From an uncultured Prevotellaceae bacterium (GTDB lineage: Bacteria > Bacteroidota > Bacteroidia > Bacteroidales > Bacteroidaceae), in the NCBI GenBank assembly GCA_900314755.1, contig OMWH01000006.1, forward strand, positions 32,330 to 96,329: a stretch of DNA of 64,000 nucleotides, read 5' to 3'. This document shows, piece by piece, positions 9,526 to 18,658 of the stretch. The translations under genes and the position numbers were made by a program. Within the stretch, counting starts at the first letter, position 1; each line of letters begins with the position of its first letter. Below the pieces are notes generated by a model. That model saw only the letters and a list, made by a program, of their open reading frames with translations, ran no database searches and had not been told where the DNA came from.

Positions 9526-11043
9526 ATGCACACGATAGATTTTATCGTCTTTCTGGTATTCACCCTGGGCGTGGTGGTGTTCGGCTGTTCTTTCTACAAG
9601 AAAGGAGGGTCGGCTGATGAGTTTACGTCAGCAGGTCATTCTATTCCTGGTTGGGTTGTAGGTATGAGCATTTTTGCCACCTACGTGTCGAGTATCAGCT
9701 ACATAGGTTATCCGGGGAAAGCTTTTGCCGCTGACTGGAATGCTTTCGTCTTTTCCCTGTCTATCCCTATTGCGAGTTATTTTGCCGCTAAGTACTTCGT
9801 TCCGTTCTATCGGCATAGTGGCTCCGTGTCTGCCTATACCTTCCTGGAAGAGAAATTCGGGGCATGGGCACGTCTTTACGCTTCGGCATGTTATCTGCTA
9901 ACCCAGATAGCACGTATGGGTAGTATCCTTTATCTACTTGCTGTCCCGATGTATATCCTCATGGGATGGAACCTGCATGTGGTGATTATCACCACGTCTG
10001 TCGCTATCATCATCTATTCGATGTTAGGAGGACTGAAGGCTGTCATCTGGGCTGATGCTATTCAGGGAATCATCTTGATCGGTGGCGCAATCTTGTGTTT
10101 AGGTATTCTGATGTTCTCCATGCCGGAAGGTCCTATGCAGACTTTTGAACTTGCCATGAACTCACCGGAAGGAAATAAATTCTCACTGGGTGCTTTCACC
10201 TCAGACTTGACGACTTCTACATTCTGGGTGTGTTTGATTTATGGTATCTTTATTAACTTGCAGAACTATGGTATCGACCAGAACTATGTGCAGCGTTATC
10301 ATGCGGCAAAGACTGATAAAGATGCGAAATTCTCAGCACTCTTTGGAGGTTATCTCTTTATTCCTGTTTCGGCATTGTTCTTCCTGATAGGTTCAGCATT
10401 GTATTCCTATTATGAGGCAGGGGTCGCTACGTTACCTTCGGAAATAGCGGAGAAACCAGATTACGTATTCCCTTATTTTATCGTCAATGGTTTGCCTGTC
10501 GGACTGCGTGGTCTGTTGATAGCATCCATCTTCGCAGCTGGAATGAGTACGGTGTCTACCAGTGTGACCTCAGCTGCCACAATCATACTGACTGATTACA
10601 TTCGTCCTTTCTTCCTCAAGGCGCGCAGTGTGGCTGACCATCTTCGTCACCATGATCCGAATGACCATCACAAGCATCAGAAACTGGAACTTGCCATCGT
10701 CAGATTGAGCAGTTTCGGGGTGGGACTGTTAGGGGCATGTGTCGCTATTGCTATGCTTAGTGTAGAGAGCATCATCGATGCGTGGTGGACGCTGTCAAGT
10801 ATCTTCTCAGGTGGTATGCTGGGATTGTTCTTATTAGGGTGCATCCCCCAGAAAATCAACCGTTTCGGTGCTCTCCTGGGTTGTGTGGCTGGCATTCTTG
10901 TCATCGCATGGATATCCCTTGCCTCGATGTGGTCGTTGCCAGGTCCGCATCTGCATCCCTATCTTGCTATCGTCCTGGGTACCACCGTGATATTCCTGGT
11001 GGGTTTCCTCACCACATGGCTCTATCAGACAGGTAGGAAATAA
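9526..11043 (+). CDS. Sodium/solute symporter (SSS, SLC5 family)
   Basis: 505 residues, inner membrane, about 13 predicted hydrophobic helices. The N-terminus has GYPGKAFAADWNAFVFSLSIPIA and RYHAAK further on, as in SSS transporters of sugars and sugar acids, including the sialic-acid/Na+ symporters. Residues about 364-385 form a charged, histidine-rich cytoplasmic loop (DHLRHHDPNDHHKHQK). It lies 3 bp after the aldolase and the two are certainly cotranscribed, so it probably imports the aldolase substrate. It ends 6 bp before the end of the convergent LacZ-type gene, and no obvious terminator separates them. Confidence 0.88.
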   Translation: MHTIDFIVFLVFTLGVVVFGCSFYKKGGSADEFTSAGHSIPGWVVGMSIFATYVSSISYIGYPGKAFAADWNAFVFSLSIPIASYFAAKYFVPFYRHSGSVSAYTFLEEKFGAWARLYASACYLLTQIARMGSILYLLAVPMYILMGWNLHVVIITTSVAIIIYSMLGGLKAVIWADAIQGIILIGGAILCLGILMFSMPEGPMQTFELAMNSPEGNKFSLGAFTSDLTTSTFWVCLIYGIFINLQNYGIDQNYVQRYHAAKTDKDAKFSALFGGYLFIPVSALFFLIGSALYSYYEAGVATLPSEIAEKPDYVFPYFIVNGLPVGLRGLLIASIFAAGMSTVSTSVTSAATIILTDYIRPFFLKARSVADHLRHHDPNDHHKHQKLELAIVRLSSFGVGLLGACVAIAMLSVESIIDAWWTLSSIFSGGMLGLFLLGCIPQKINRFGALLGCVAGILVIAWISLASMWSLPGPHLHPYLAIVLGTTVIFLVGFLTTWLYQTGRK

Positions 11044-11049
11044 TCAGAA

Positions 11050-13767
11050 CTATTCAATAGGCAATATACGAATCCGTAAGGTTTGAGGCGTTGTGGGCAC
11101 GGTATACTTCTTGAGTACTCCAGGTCCACAACTACTGTTTCCTAACCCCATCACCGCACAGTCTATAGACAGATATACTTTCCCTTGATCTTGCAATTCA
11201 TAGTCATGTGTCTTGCTTGCCAGATAAGGGGCGGAATAGGGAAGGGCGGAGAACGAGAATGGGACATCGACAGCCTCAATCCGTATACCTTTTCCTTTCT
11301 TCGTCTTCAGTTCCACAAGGGTACACTCTTCATGGTTTCCTGAGTCTTGCGGACGAGGATAGTGGACATATTGCTCACTGACTGTTGACTTCCACCATCC
11401 TATCGGACAGGATTGCTTTCGGTCTGGGTAGTTGTCCCAAGGTCCTCGTCCATACCATGCCAGTTGTTCATAATCACGGGGTAACTCCATGACAATACCT
11501 ACACGGGGGAGTGGTGGCAGACTGTCAGGAATCGTGAAGGTGAAGACCCATTCGTTGCCCTGTTGCTCTATGGTCATAGGAATCGTTAGCGTATCGAGAC
11601 CACAGCGTTTCCAGTCTTTCGCTAACCAGTTGCCGAAACTCTTGTCGTTATCCGTAGGGGCACGGAAGACTTGAGGCTTGACAGCAGACATTATCTGTCT
11701 GATTCCTGGTGAAAGAGGTTTTGCTTTCAGGGCTTTTGGCTTCTGTGTGTTCACCTTTACCTCTGGACCATTGCCATAAACTGCTTGTACCTCATAATAT
11801 TTGGGGGTCAGGGTACGGTCACTCATCACGACACCATTCATGCAGAAGGCATGTAGGTTGGGCTTGTCACCAAAGTCTCCGCCATAGAGAACCTTTCCGT
11901 CTTTGATGATACCTTGGTCTACCCAGTCCCAGATAAAGCCACCAAGCATCCGTTTGTTGGAGTTGATCTCATCCCAGTATTCCTTGAAGTTACCCAAGGC
12001 ATTACCCATACAATGGGCGTACTCACTGGTCAGGACAGGACGTGGTCCGCCATCAGAACCTACCCAAGTACAGCGGTCACCTTCTCGCTGGGCAATTTCC
12101 AACAAACGCTCCCAACGGGCATTCTCAGCACGTTCCTGATCTGAGCCTTCAGGAATACCTGGGTTCAGATATTCTTGCATCACACGGGGATAGAAACGAG
12201 AGATGACATCAACCGTTGAAGGGTCGGGGAGTCCTTGTGCTCCTTCGTAATGGACAGGACGAGTAGGGTCAAACTCATGGAGCCATGCTGACATGGCAGC
12301 TTGGTTAGGACCGTAGCCACTCTCGTTGCCAAGACTCCAGAAAATGATACTAGGGTGATTCTTGTCGCGTTCTGCCATGCGGATAGCTCTGTCAAGGAAG
12401 GCATCTCCCCAATCTGGTGTTGAGGCAAGAGTCCCACGCAGACCATGAGTCTCGCAGTCTGCCTCATCCATCACATACATACCCATCGAGTCACAGAGCT
12501 CATACCATCGGGGACAGTTGGGATAATGTGATAATCTTACGGCATTGATATGTGCAGCCTTCATCAGTCTCAGATCCTTGATCATCAACTCCTCTGTCAT
12601 CACACGTGCTTGATGGGGATCGTGCTCATGACGATTAACGCCTCGTATCTTGATGGGCTGCCCATTAATAAGTAACTGTCCGTCTTCTATGCGAATGGTA
12701 CGGAAACCCACTTTCTGAGTAACTTGTTCAACGATAGTGCCGTCGCCTTTTTGTAGTTGCAGACAGAGGGTATAGAGGTAAGGACTTTCAACACTCCACA
12801 GATGCGGGTTGTTGACCTTTATCTCCATACGGTTAAACTTACGATAACCACGTTGTGGATACCATTCATTCATGCGGGAAGCCTTGTGAGTGCGGTCAAG
12901 GACTTCGATTGCTGCGACGGTGTCGGTACCTATGGGGCGGTTGCCATCTTGCAATGTGGCTACGAGACGATAGTCATCACCAGTCTCATTGCCGTAAACA
13001 GTGAACTGTGGGTTCATCTGCAATACACCGTCCATAGATGCTCGTAAGGCAATATCTCTTAGACGGACATCGGGGGTATGATACAGGAGCACGTCCCGAT
13101 GAATACCGCCAAAGCGCCAGAAGTCCTGATCTTCCAGATAAGAGCCATCTGAGTATTTATAAACCTCTATGGCAATCTGGTTGACTCCTTTCTTGATATA
13201 TGGGGTGACGTTAAACTCCGATGGTTCCATAGAGCCTTGACTGTAACCGACTCTCTTTCCATTGATCCATACGTAGAAAGCACTCATGACGCCCTCGAAA
13301 CGGAGGAATGTCTGACCTTCTTGCCATCCGTCAGGCAAGGTGAATGTCCTTTTGTACTGTCCGGTAGGATTACGCTCCTCATAGGTTGTCCATTCCTTCT
13401 TGGGCTCTCTCATGACATAGGGAGGGTCAATCTTGAAAGGATAACCGGCAGAGATATAGATGGGGGTGCCATAGCCGTTGACTTCCCAGTTGGCAGGAAC
13501 AGCAAGCGTTTTCCATCCTGAGGTGTCGTAGTCCGTGCGGAAGAAGTCTTTGATACGCTCCTCGGGGGTCTTCGTCCAGCGGAACTTCCAGTCTCCATTC
13601 AGTGACAGCATGCGGTCACCCGCCTTCTCTCCATAAGGAATGAAATATGCCCGTGCCGGTTCACGGTTTATCTGCAACACGTGGTTGTCTTCCCAGTCGT
13701 GGTGTTCCTGTTGGGCAGAAATAGACAGGCAGCACAGGGAACATAGCGATATAATGACAGTTCTCAT
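11050..13767 (-). CDS. LacZ-type GH2 beta-galactosidase, internally shortened
   Basis: 905 residues with signal peptide (cleavage near SISAQQ). Features of long LacZ enzymes are present: LNGDWKFRW, PANWEVNGYGTPIY, DQDFWRFGGIHRDV and RGVNRHEHDP. The acid/base is Glu482 in LGNESGYG and the nucleophile Glu582 in TSEYAHCMGN, followed by GGFIWDWVDQGI. The C-terminal Bgal_small_N part begins with FRAPTDND at 701-708. Only about 120 residues separate the nucleophile from RAPTDND, against roughly twice that in E. coli LacZ. The fourth sandwich domain and the start of domain 5 are replaced by a short linker. The start overlaps the stop of the upstream fusion gene by 4 bp. Galactosidase versus glucuronidase specificity is not settled. 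Confidence 0.86.
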   Translation of the reverse strand: MRTVIISLCSLCCLSISAQQEHHDWEDNHVLQINREPARAYFIPYGEKAGDRMLSLNGDWKFRWTKTPEERIKDFFRTDYDTSGWKTLAVPANWEVNGYGTPIYISAGYPFKIDPPYVMREPKKEWTTYEERNPTGQYKRTFTLPDGWQEGQTFLRFEGVMSAFYVWINGKRVGYSQGSMEPSEFNVTPYIKKGVNQIAIEVYKYSDGSYLEDQDFWRFGGIHRDVLLYHTPDVRLRDIALRASMDGVLQMNPQFTVYGNETGDDYRLVATLQDGNRPIGTDTVAAIEVLDRTHKASRMNEWYPQRGYRKFNRMEIKVNNPHLWSVESPYLYTLCLQLQKGDGTIVEQVTQKVGFRTIRIEDGQLLINGQPIKIRGVNRHEHDPHQARVMTEELMIKDLRLMKAAHINAVRLSHYPNCPRWYELCDSMGMYVMDEADCETHGLRGTLASTPDWGDAFLDRAIRMAERDKNHPSIIFWSLGNESGYGPNQAAMSAWLHEFDPTRPVHYEGAQGLPDPSTVDVISRFYPRVMQEYLNPGIPEGSDQERAENARWERLLEIAQREGDRCTWVGSDGGPRPVLTSEYAHCMGNALGNFKEYWDEINSNKRMLGGFIWDWVDQGIIKDGKVLYGGDFGDKPNLHAFCMNGVVMSDRTLTPKYYEVQAVYGNGPEVKVNTQKPKALKAKPLSPGIRQIMSAVKPQVFRAPTDNDKSFGNWLAKDWKRCGLDTLTIPMTIEQQGNEWVFTFTIPDSLPPLPRVGIVMELPRDYEQLAWYGRGPWDNYPDRKQSCPIGWWKSTVSEQYVHYPRPQDSGNHEECTLVELKTKKGKGIRIEAVDVPFSFSALPYSAPYLASKTHDYELQDQGKVYLSIDCAVMGLGNSSCGPGVLKKYTVPTTPQTLRIRILPIE

Positions 13768-16700
13768 TGTACTTCAAGTTCTTTAAATTCTATTTGTTCT
13801 GTTTCCATCTTTAACTTATATGTACCGGCATTGATCTGGGTACCTGTAGTCGTCGAGAGCATTTTCCATTTATTCGGTGTTGGCGGGAATGTCACGTCAC
13901 GGTCTACCAGTACAGCACCCTTTGAGTCAGTGATGGTCATACGGACAGGGATGGCATCACCAGTAGTGTTCTTGTAACGGAAGCGCAAGGCGTACTCTTG
14001 TCCAAGACCGGGTGTGATGATGAATGTAGTACCAGTAGCAGTGGATAGTTTATCTTTCGCCTTTCCCTTGACAGGCTCATAAACGGAAGCAGGACGTGCC
14101 TCCGTGTCTGCTGGTAATAGTTCTTTAGGAAGTTTGGCTATCGTGTCCGTGTCTAGCGCATGCCATGACATCAAATTATCAGGAGCTGTAGATGTGTTAG
14201 GAACACTTGCTTCTTTAGAGGCTATCGCAATACCGCAGATGACAGCTTGTCCTGCCTTTACCTCAGGGAAGGAGATTCTTATTTTCCCTTTTTGGACTTT
14301 AGTATAAATGACACGCTTCAGGGAACCACAGTAACCTGCTTCCGCCCATGGATCGAGGTCATCGACAACCTTCTTGTCATTCACAGAGACATCAAAGATG
14401 CGCAGTCCTTCATAATCGGCTGTCTCCGATGCATAACGTCCGTGCCATGGTTCCACGAAATATAGTTCTATACGGTAGTCACCATTAGGAACGGGGAGGT
14501 CATACCACAGACGATGCCGGCCAAAGCGGAAGTATTGGAACAACTGGTCACTCTTGGTGCCTCTGATGTCGGTGGTGATATGACGTTGAGAAGCCTGTAA
14601 GGCACTGATACCCTCAAAGTCCTGACCCCATGAATGACTGAATAGGGTGTCGTCAGCCTGCCATTGTTGTCCGAACTCGTCTATAAATGCATCACCACCG
14701 CAGTTGATGCGATATAGGTAGTTATAGTCTGCAGCCCCTTTCAGAAGGTCTTTATTACGGTCAGCGGCAGTGGGAAGCTCTGTGTTCTCGGAGACTTTCT
14801 CGTTCTTTAAGAGATGTCGGTACATATAATAGGCGGAGGTAGGCTCCTCCCATGTGGTGACGAGTCCCTTGTAGTTGATAGGACCAATCTTGTCGATACG
14901 TCTCAGTGCACCGTCAGGTTGTATGCGCCCAGGGTTGTCATGTGAGTTGAATATCCACTGGAAATGTCCGCAGACACTGTCTTTCGCCTGATAGGCGAGA
15001 CGTGCTTTCGTCTCAAGAAGTGAGGTAAATGACTCTTCGCTGTATTTGGCATTACCATGTAGGTCGATGGTACGCCATGCTCCATATTCACCATTCAGAA
15101 GTTGCTCTGGCTGTTTCAGTTCTTTGTCATAGTTCTCTGCAGAACCGCCGTAAGTACCACTCCAGTTCTGGATGACATTCCAGTCAGTTCCCTCTCCACC
15201 ATTGCAAGTAGTGATGGCACGCTGGTCACGGCAGGTAGGATCGAGTTGCCTGATGATGTTACTGCACTCTTCCGCAAATTTCTTGGGTAGCACACTCTCA
15301 TTCTGTAATCCCCAAAGGATGACAGATGGTGAGTTGCGCCGTTCTTTGATCCATCTGACAAGCAGACGCTTGAAGTTATTGCGGAACCGATGTGTGTCAT
15401 ACCATATATGCGCTGAGAACTGACTCCAGAAGAGAATTCCTTGTTCATCGCATAACTGTTGGTAAAGCAGGTGATGAGGCTGATGCGCTTCACGAATGGC
15501 ATTGAAACCTCCATTGACAATCTGTTTTACTCTCGAGCGAATCTGTTCATTTGAGAAAGCATGACTACTGCCAAGGAGGTGTTCATACTCACAGGTACCG
15601 TTGATAAATACAGGCTGACCATTCAACAAGAAACGATGGTCACCATCCTTCCTGTGTACTGGCCATGAAATATTTCGAATGCCAAAAGGTGTGCGTACCT
15701 CATCAACAGTCTCAATCTTGCTGCCTGTTTGGGATTTCTCTGTTCCTTGGGCAATAATCGCCCGCTTGATCATCGTGGTTAGTGTATATAGATATGGGTC
15801 ATCGGGACTCCAGCGATGAGCATTCTCTATCTTTTCGGCATAGTAGAAGGTCTTACTGTCCCCAGCTTTGATGGTCACAGGTTCTGCATGACGGAATACT
15901 TGCTTGCCACTGGAAAGAGAGAATTTTTGAACGAGTTCTATAGTCTGTGTCTCCTTGCTATAGTTGCGTACCTCTGTCTCAATGAATACGGAGTCACATG
16001 CGGCATTGTTCCAGATGTGGACACCGAAAGGCTCGATACGTACCTCATCAGTCTCTATCAGACTGACAGGACGGAAAATACCGAAGGGTTGACTGCCTTC
16101 CGAGAACCCCCATTCACTGCTGCATCCTCCACAGACCCATGGAGAGGCTGTCTGCATGGCAGGATGGTCAACATCCACTCGAAGTTGGTTCTCACCGTCC
16201 TTCAGACGATCTGTCACGTCAAGTGTCCATACGGTACGACCTACCAGTTCTTGAGGATATTTATGTCCGTTGAGGGTCACTGTGGCATAAGTGCCTACAC
16301 CTTCAAACTGGAGGAAATAACGCTTGCCTTTTTGTTTTGTGGTAGTGAACATCTTGTGATATGTCGCACTGCCATGTAAATTACCATGTCGAAGTTGTCT
16401 GTAGCCGTAATAGTCGTCGAAGTTGTGGGGGATTGTCACGTTTGTTGCTGTCATGTCTCGTCCTTCAGAACAGGAGGCGGTCCAACCATCGTTGAGGCTT
16501 GTTATGGCACGGCGTCCCTTTGCTTCCGGCTCGGGGAATCGTACATCACTTCGCCCCATGGGAACGCTGGTGGCAACAGCAATGCCGCGCTGTTGGTCAT
16601 TGTTGACGGCACAATAGAAATGGTACACCACACCATTGTGTTTCACCACATAGCTCTTGTGGGCAAATAGTTCGTCATATGACTTGGAGGGTGTGATAAG

Positions 16701-17678
16701 ATCCTGCCCTGTCCAGTCCTGCCAGTTCAGCAAATCCCTACTAACAGCAAAGGTGTTATAGGCGGCATATTTGCGGGTGGGGTTATAGGCAGAGAAATAG
16801 AACATGACATAATAATCTCCCATTTTCACAATTTGGGCATCACCGGTGATGATACCAGGAGCCTCGTGGAAGTATACGGGATTACCGTCGTAACGTTTCC
16901 ATTTTCTCAAGTCATTCGACAGGGCAATACCGATGCGTTCTGCCTTCAGGTTATTGGCAGGATTCACTCCACCGGCATTGTAGAACATGATAAAACGGTA
17001 TTTCGAGATGCCCTTAGGCAGTCCGCCTCTTTTTCTTCCCTTTCCCTTCTGTTTGTCACTTTTCAGTTCATAGATAGTGCTCTTGTATTCCGTCAGTTTC
17101 TCCCACCATTGAGCATCCTTGTCGGTGATACTGACAAGAGGACTGTTGCCCGATTGCCACTCGTGAGGTTTCGTTATGTCGCCATCAGTCCATGCCAATC
17201 CAATGTTCAGAGGCTCTCGTACCGCTTCGTAACCAGTACCATGTCCTCCGATGTAGGTCATCCAATAGTTCTTCTTGTATTGCCCAATCGCATAAGAACC
17301 ATCCCACGTCCAGTCGATGAGAGCGGGAAAACCGCCTCGCTGGTTCATATCCCAACCGTCATCCTTATAAGACAAGATGCGTCCCAGTGTCTGCCAGTGT
17401 AACAGGTCATCGCTCTTGGCAAGCCATGTCTCATAACCGCGTCCGTCCAGTCCTTCCTTACCATTATAGACCACGTATGTCATAAACCAACTGTCTCCCT
17501 TACGGAAGACGGTAGGGCAGTCTATCTTGTGATAGTTGTCTGTCGGTGCCACCACCATACCATATTTATAAGGTGTTCTTACCTCCTGGTAAATGCTACT
17601 CATCTCCTTTTGTGTGATGGGCTGAGCAGCTACTGCCATAGGCAAAAAAGTTAGCAGGTAAAGGATGATCTTCTTCAT
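13764..17678 (-). CDS. Multimodular GH137-like beta-propeller + GH2 + malectin-like fusion enzyme
   Basis: 1304 residues with signal peptide (1-18). Residues about 30-385 form a five-bladed propeller-type glycosidase (APTDNYHKIDCPTVFRKGD, GDAQIVKMGDYYVMFYF), GH43-like in appearance. Residues about 390-985 are a GH2 enzyme with acid/base Glu794 (LQNES) and nucleophile Glu864 (LNGEYGAW). Residues about 985-1155 are a malectin-like domain (LYRINCGGDAF to GIAIA). Residues about 1185-1304 are a beta-sandwich resembling a carbohydrate-binding module. BT0996 of the B. theta RG-II locus joins GH137 beta-L-arabinofuranosidase to GH2 beta-glucuronidase, and this protein has the same arrangement. First gene of a two-gene operon with the shortened LacZ; its promoter is at 17708. 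Confidence 0.72.
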   Translation of the reverse strand: MKKIILYLLTFLPMAVAAQPITQKEMSSIYQEVRTPYKYGMVVAPTDNYHKIDCPTVFRKGDSWFMTYVVYNGKEGLDGRGYETWLAKSDDLLHWQTLGRILSYKDDGWDMNQRGGFPALIDWTWDGSYAIGQYKKNYWMTYIGGHGTGYEAVREPLNIGLAWTDGDITKPHEWQSGNSPLVSITDKDAQWWEKLTEYKSTIYELKSDKQKGKGRKRGGLPKGISKYRFIMFYNAGGVNPANNLKAERIGIALSNDLRKWKRYDGNPVYFHEAPGIITGDAQIVKMGDYYVMFYFSAYNPTRKYAAYNTFAVSRDLLNWQDWTGQDLITPSKSYDELFAHKSYVVKHNGVVYHFYCAVNNDQQRGIAVATSVPMGRSDVRFPEPEAKGRRAITSLNDGWTASCSEGRDMTATNVTIPHNFDDYYGYRQLRHGNLHGSATYHKMFTTTKQKGKRYFLQFEGVGTYATVTLNGHKYPQELVGRTVWTLDVTDRLKDGENQLRVDVDHPAMQTASPWVCGGCSSEWGFSEGSQPFGIFRPVSLIETDEVRIEPFGVHIWNNAACDSVFIETEVRNYSKETQTIELVQKFSLSSGKQVFRHAEPVTIKAGDSKTFYYAEKIENAHRWSPDDPYLYTLTTMIKRAIIAQGTEKSQTGSKIETVDEVRTPFGIRNISWPVHRKDGDHRFLLNGQPVFINGTCEYEHLLGSSHAFSNEQIRSRVKQIVNGGFNAIREAHQPHHLLYQQLCDEQGILFWSQFSAHIWYDTHRFRNNFKRLLVRWIKERRNSPSVILWGLQNESVLPKKFAEECSNIIRQLDPTCRDQRAITTCNGGEGTDWNVIQNWSGTYGGSAENYDKELKQPEQLLNGEYGAWRTIDLHGNAKYSEESFTSLLETKARLAYQAKDSVCGHFQWIFNSHDNPGRIQPDGALRRIDKIGPINYKGLVTTWEEPTSAYYMYRHLLKNEKVSENTELPTAADRNKDLLKGAADYNYLYRINCGGDAFIDEFGQQWQADDTLFSHSWGQDFEGISALQASQRHITTDIRGTKSDQLFQYFRFGRHRLWYDLPVPNGDYRIELYFVEPWHGRYASETADYEGLRIFDVSVNDKKVVDDLDPWAEAGYCGSLKRVIYTKVQKGKIRISFPEVKAGQAVICGIAIASKEASVPNTSTAPDNLMSWHALDTDTIAKLPKELLPADTEARPASVYEPVKGKAKDKLSTATGTTFIITPGLGQEYALRFRYKNTTGDAIPVRMTITDSKGAVLVDRDVTFPPTPNKWKMLSTTTGTQINAGTYKLKMETEQIEFKELEVQ

Positions 17679-17707
17679 CTGTTTGTCGTTTTAGTAGAAT
17701 TATTGGG

Positions 17708-17715
17708 CAAAGATA
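17708..17715 (-). promoter_or_regulatory. -7 box of the GH137/GH2 fusion gene
   Basis: CAAAGATA on the plus strand reads TATCTTTG on the minus strand, the Bacteroidetes -7 consensus. It lies 30 bp upstream of the start at 17678. The upstream AT-rich stretch with GTTCTTTGTTTTGTGCTCGC fits the -33 region style seen elsewhere in the window. Confidence 0.75.
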
Positions 17716-17820
17716 CAAATAAGCGAGCACAAAACAAAGAATTTGTTCTTTTATTTTCATTCCCTACAAGTTTAATTCAGTAAAAGCTCTCTTTGAGTAT
17801 TTTCGCAAAAACATATAACC

Positions 17821-17960
17821 ATATAACATGACCCCTTCAAACGCCCTTGTACAAAGGGATTGAAGCATGTTATATGTTGCCCGGACATATAACATACATG
17901 TAACATCATGTGTGAGAAGTATGTTATATGTATGTTACATGTTTGCCAAACATGTAACAT
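17821..17960. repeat. Palindromic array built of two 11-bp words
   Basis: Word A (ACATATAACAT) and word B (ACATGTAACAT) occur as A-B at 17885-17906. Their complements follow as A'-B' at 17921-17942, and B returns at 17950-17960. To the left, CATATAACATG and CATGTTATATG flank an imperfect hairpin with CTTCAA..TTGAAG and CCCTTGTACAAAGGG. The whole block can fold into large hairpins on either strand. Confidence 0.85.
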
Positions 17961-18038
17961 GCCATAAAGCCTCTGGTTATCGGGGTTTGCGCCCTGTCAT
18001 GTTATAAGGTTACATGTTTTTTGAAAATTCATAAAAAT

Positions 18039-18104
18039 CAGTTACCGACTGAAGGGCACTCAGTTACCGACTGAAACCTCTTTTCATACCGACTGAAGGC
18101 TTTA
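18039..18104. repeat. 3 x 22-bp tandem repeat (ACCGACTGAA)
   Basis: Units begin at 18039, 18061 and 18083. All share TACCGACTGAA at the same offset; the first two also share the preceding CAGT. The rest of each unit diverges while the 22-bp spacing is kept. Confidence 0.88.
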
Positions 18105-18145
18105 ATCGGGTCAATCAAAGCCCCCATTTGATAAAGATATAGTTT

Positions 18146-18262
18146 ATCCTTCGTTCCGATATCAGTTATGGGGATACTCCGATATCTCCTATGGGTCATG
18201 CAAGGTATCCTTTAGGGGATAAAGGAACTATCCCCAAGACCCTTAGAGATAATCCCCAAGGG
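18146..18262. repeat. Degenerate 22-23-bp repeats (GATATC / ATCCCC)
   Basis: TCCGATATC occurs twice 23 bp apart. Then GTATCCTTTAGGGGATA, ACTATCCCCAAGACCC and ATAATCCCCAAGGGTC follow at 22-bp spacing, with the first of these partly inverted. The array is strongly degenerate, but its phasing is regular. Confidence 0.65.
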
Positions 18263-18274
18263 TCATGAAGCCCG

Positions 18275-18362
18275 TACCTTCGACCCATGGAGGCGGCACC
18301 TTCGACCCACGGAGGCGGCACCTTCGACCCACGGAGGCGGCACCTTCGACCCACGGAGCCCG
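18275..18362. repeat. 4 x 22-bp tandem repeat (CACCTTCGACCCACGGAGG)
   Basis: Four adjoining units start at 18275, 18297, 18319 and 18341. The two middle ones are identical and the outer ones differ at 1-3 positions. There are no spacers, so it is not a CRISPR. It is GC-rich unlike its surroundings. Confidence 0.95.
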
Positions 18363-18394
18363 GGGCTTCGCAACCCGCATGCAGTAGTTTGGTA

Positions 18395-18456
18395 AACACA
18401 GAGATACAGAGACACGGAGAAATAATTAAAACTCTGTGCCTCTGTATCTCTGTGTT
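18395..18456. repeat. 25-bp inverted repeat made of CAGAGA/TCTCTG words
   Basis: The arm 18395-18419 (AACACAGAGATACAGAG...) pairs with 18432-18456 (...CTCTGTATCTCTGTGTT) at 23 of 25 positions around a 12-bp AT loop. It looks like a REP-type extragenic palindrome. It is far from any gene end and lacks a T-tract on either side, so a terminator role is less likely. Confidence 0.85.
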
Positions 18457-18576
18457 GAATAAATCTATGGGGAAAAACGGCATTCGTTGCCACCCTTGTC
18501 ACCTCGTTGCCACACGTAACGTACTGATTATCAGATAGTGTTGCAAGGTGGCAACGGTTGCAAGGGTAAAAAACTT

Positions 18577-18598
18577 TATGTATGCGCGCGTGCGCGCG
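18577..18598. repeat. 22-bp alternating purine-pyrimidine tract
   Basis: TATGTATG is followed by GC alternation (CGCGCGTGCGCGCG) without a break in the purine-pyrimidine rhythm. Such tracts can adopt Z-DNA under negative supercoiling. It stands out as GC-rich in an AT-rich setting. Confidence 0.7.
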
Positions 18599-18658
18599 AG
18601 GAATTCCGATACTCCTATCAAATAATACGAGTATGTTATTAAACAATACGAGTATCAG

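Noticed and set aside
18275-18362. Possible CRISPR array
   Set aside because: Four 22-bp repeats directly abut with no spacers, and no cas genes were seen in the window.
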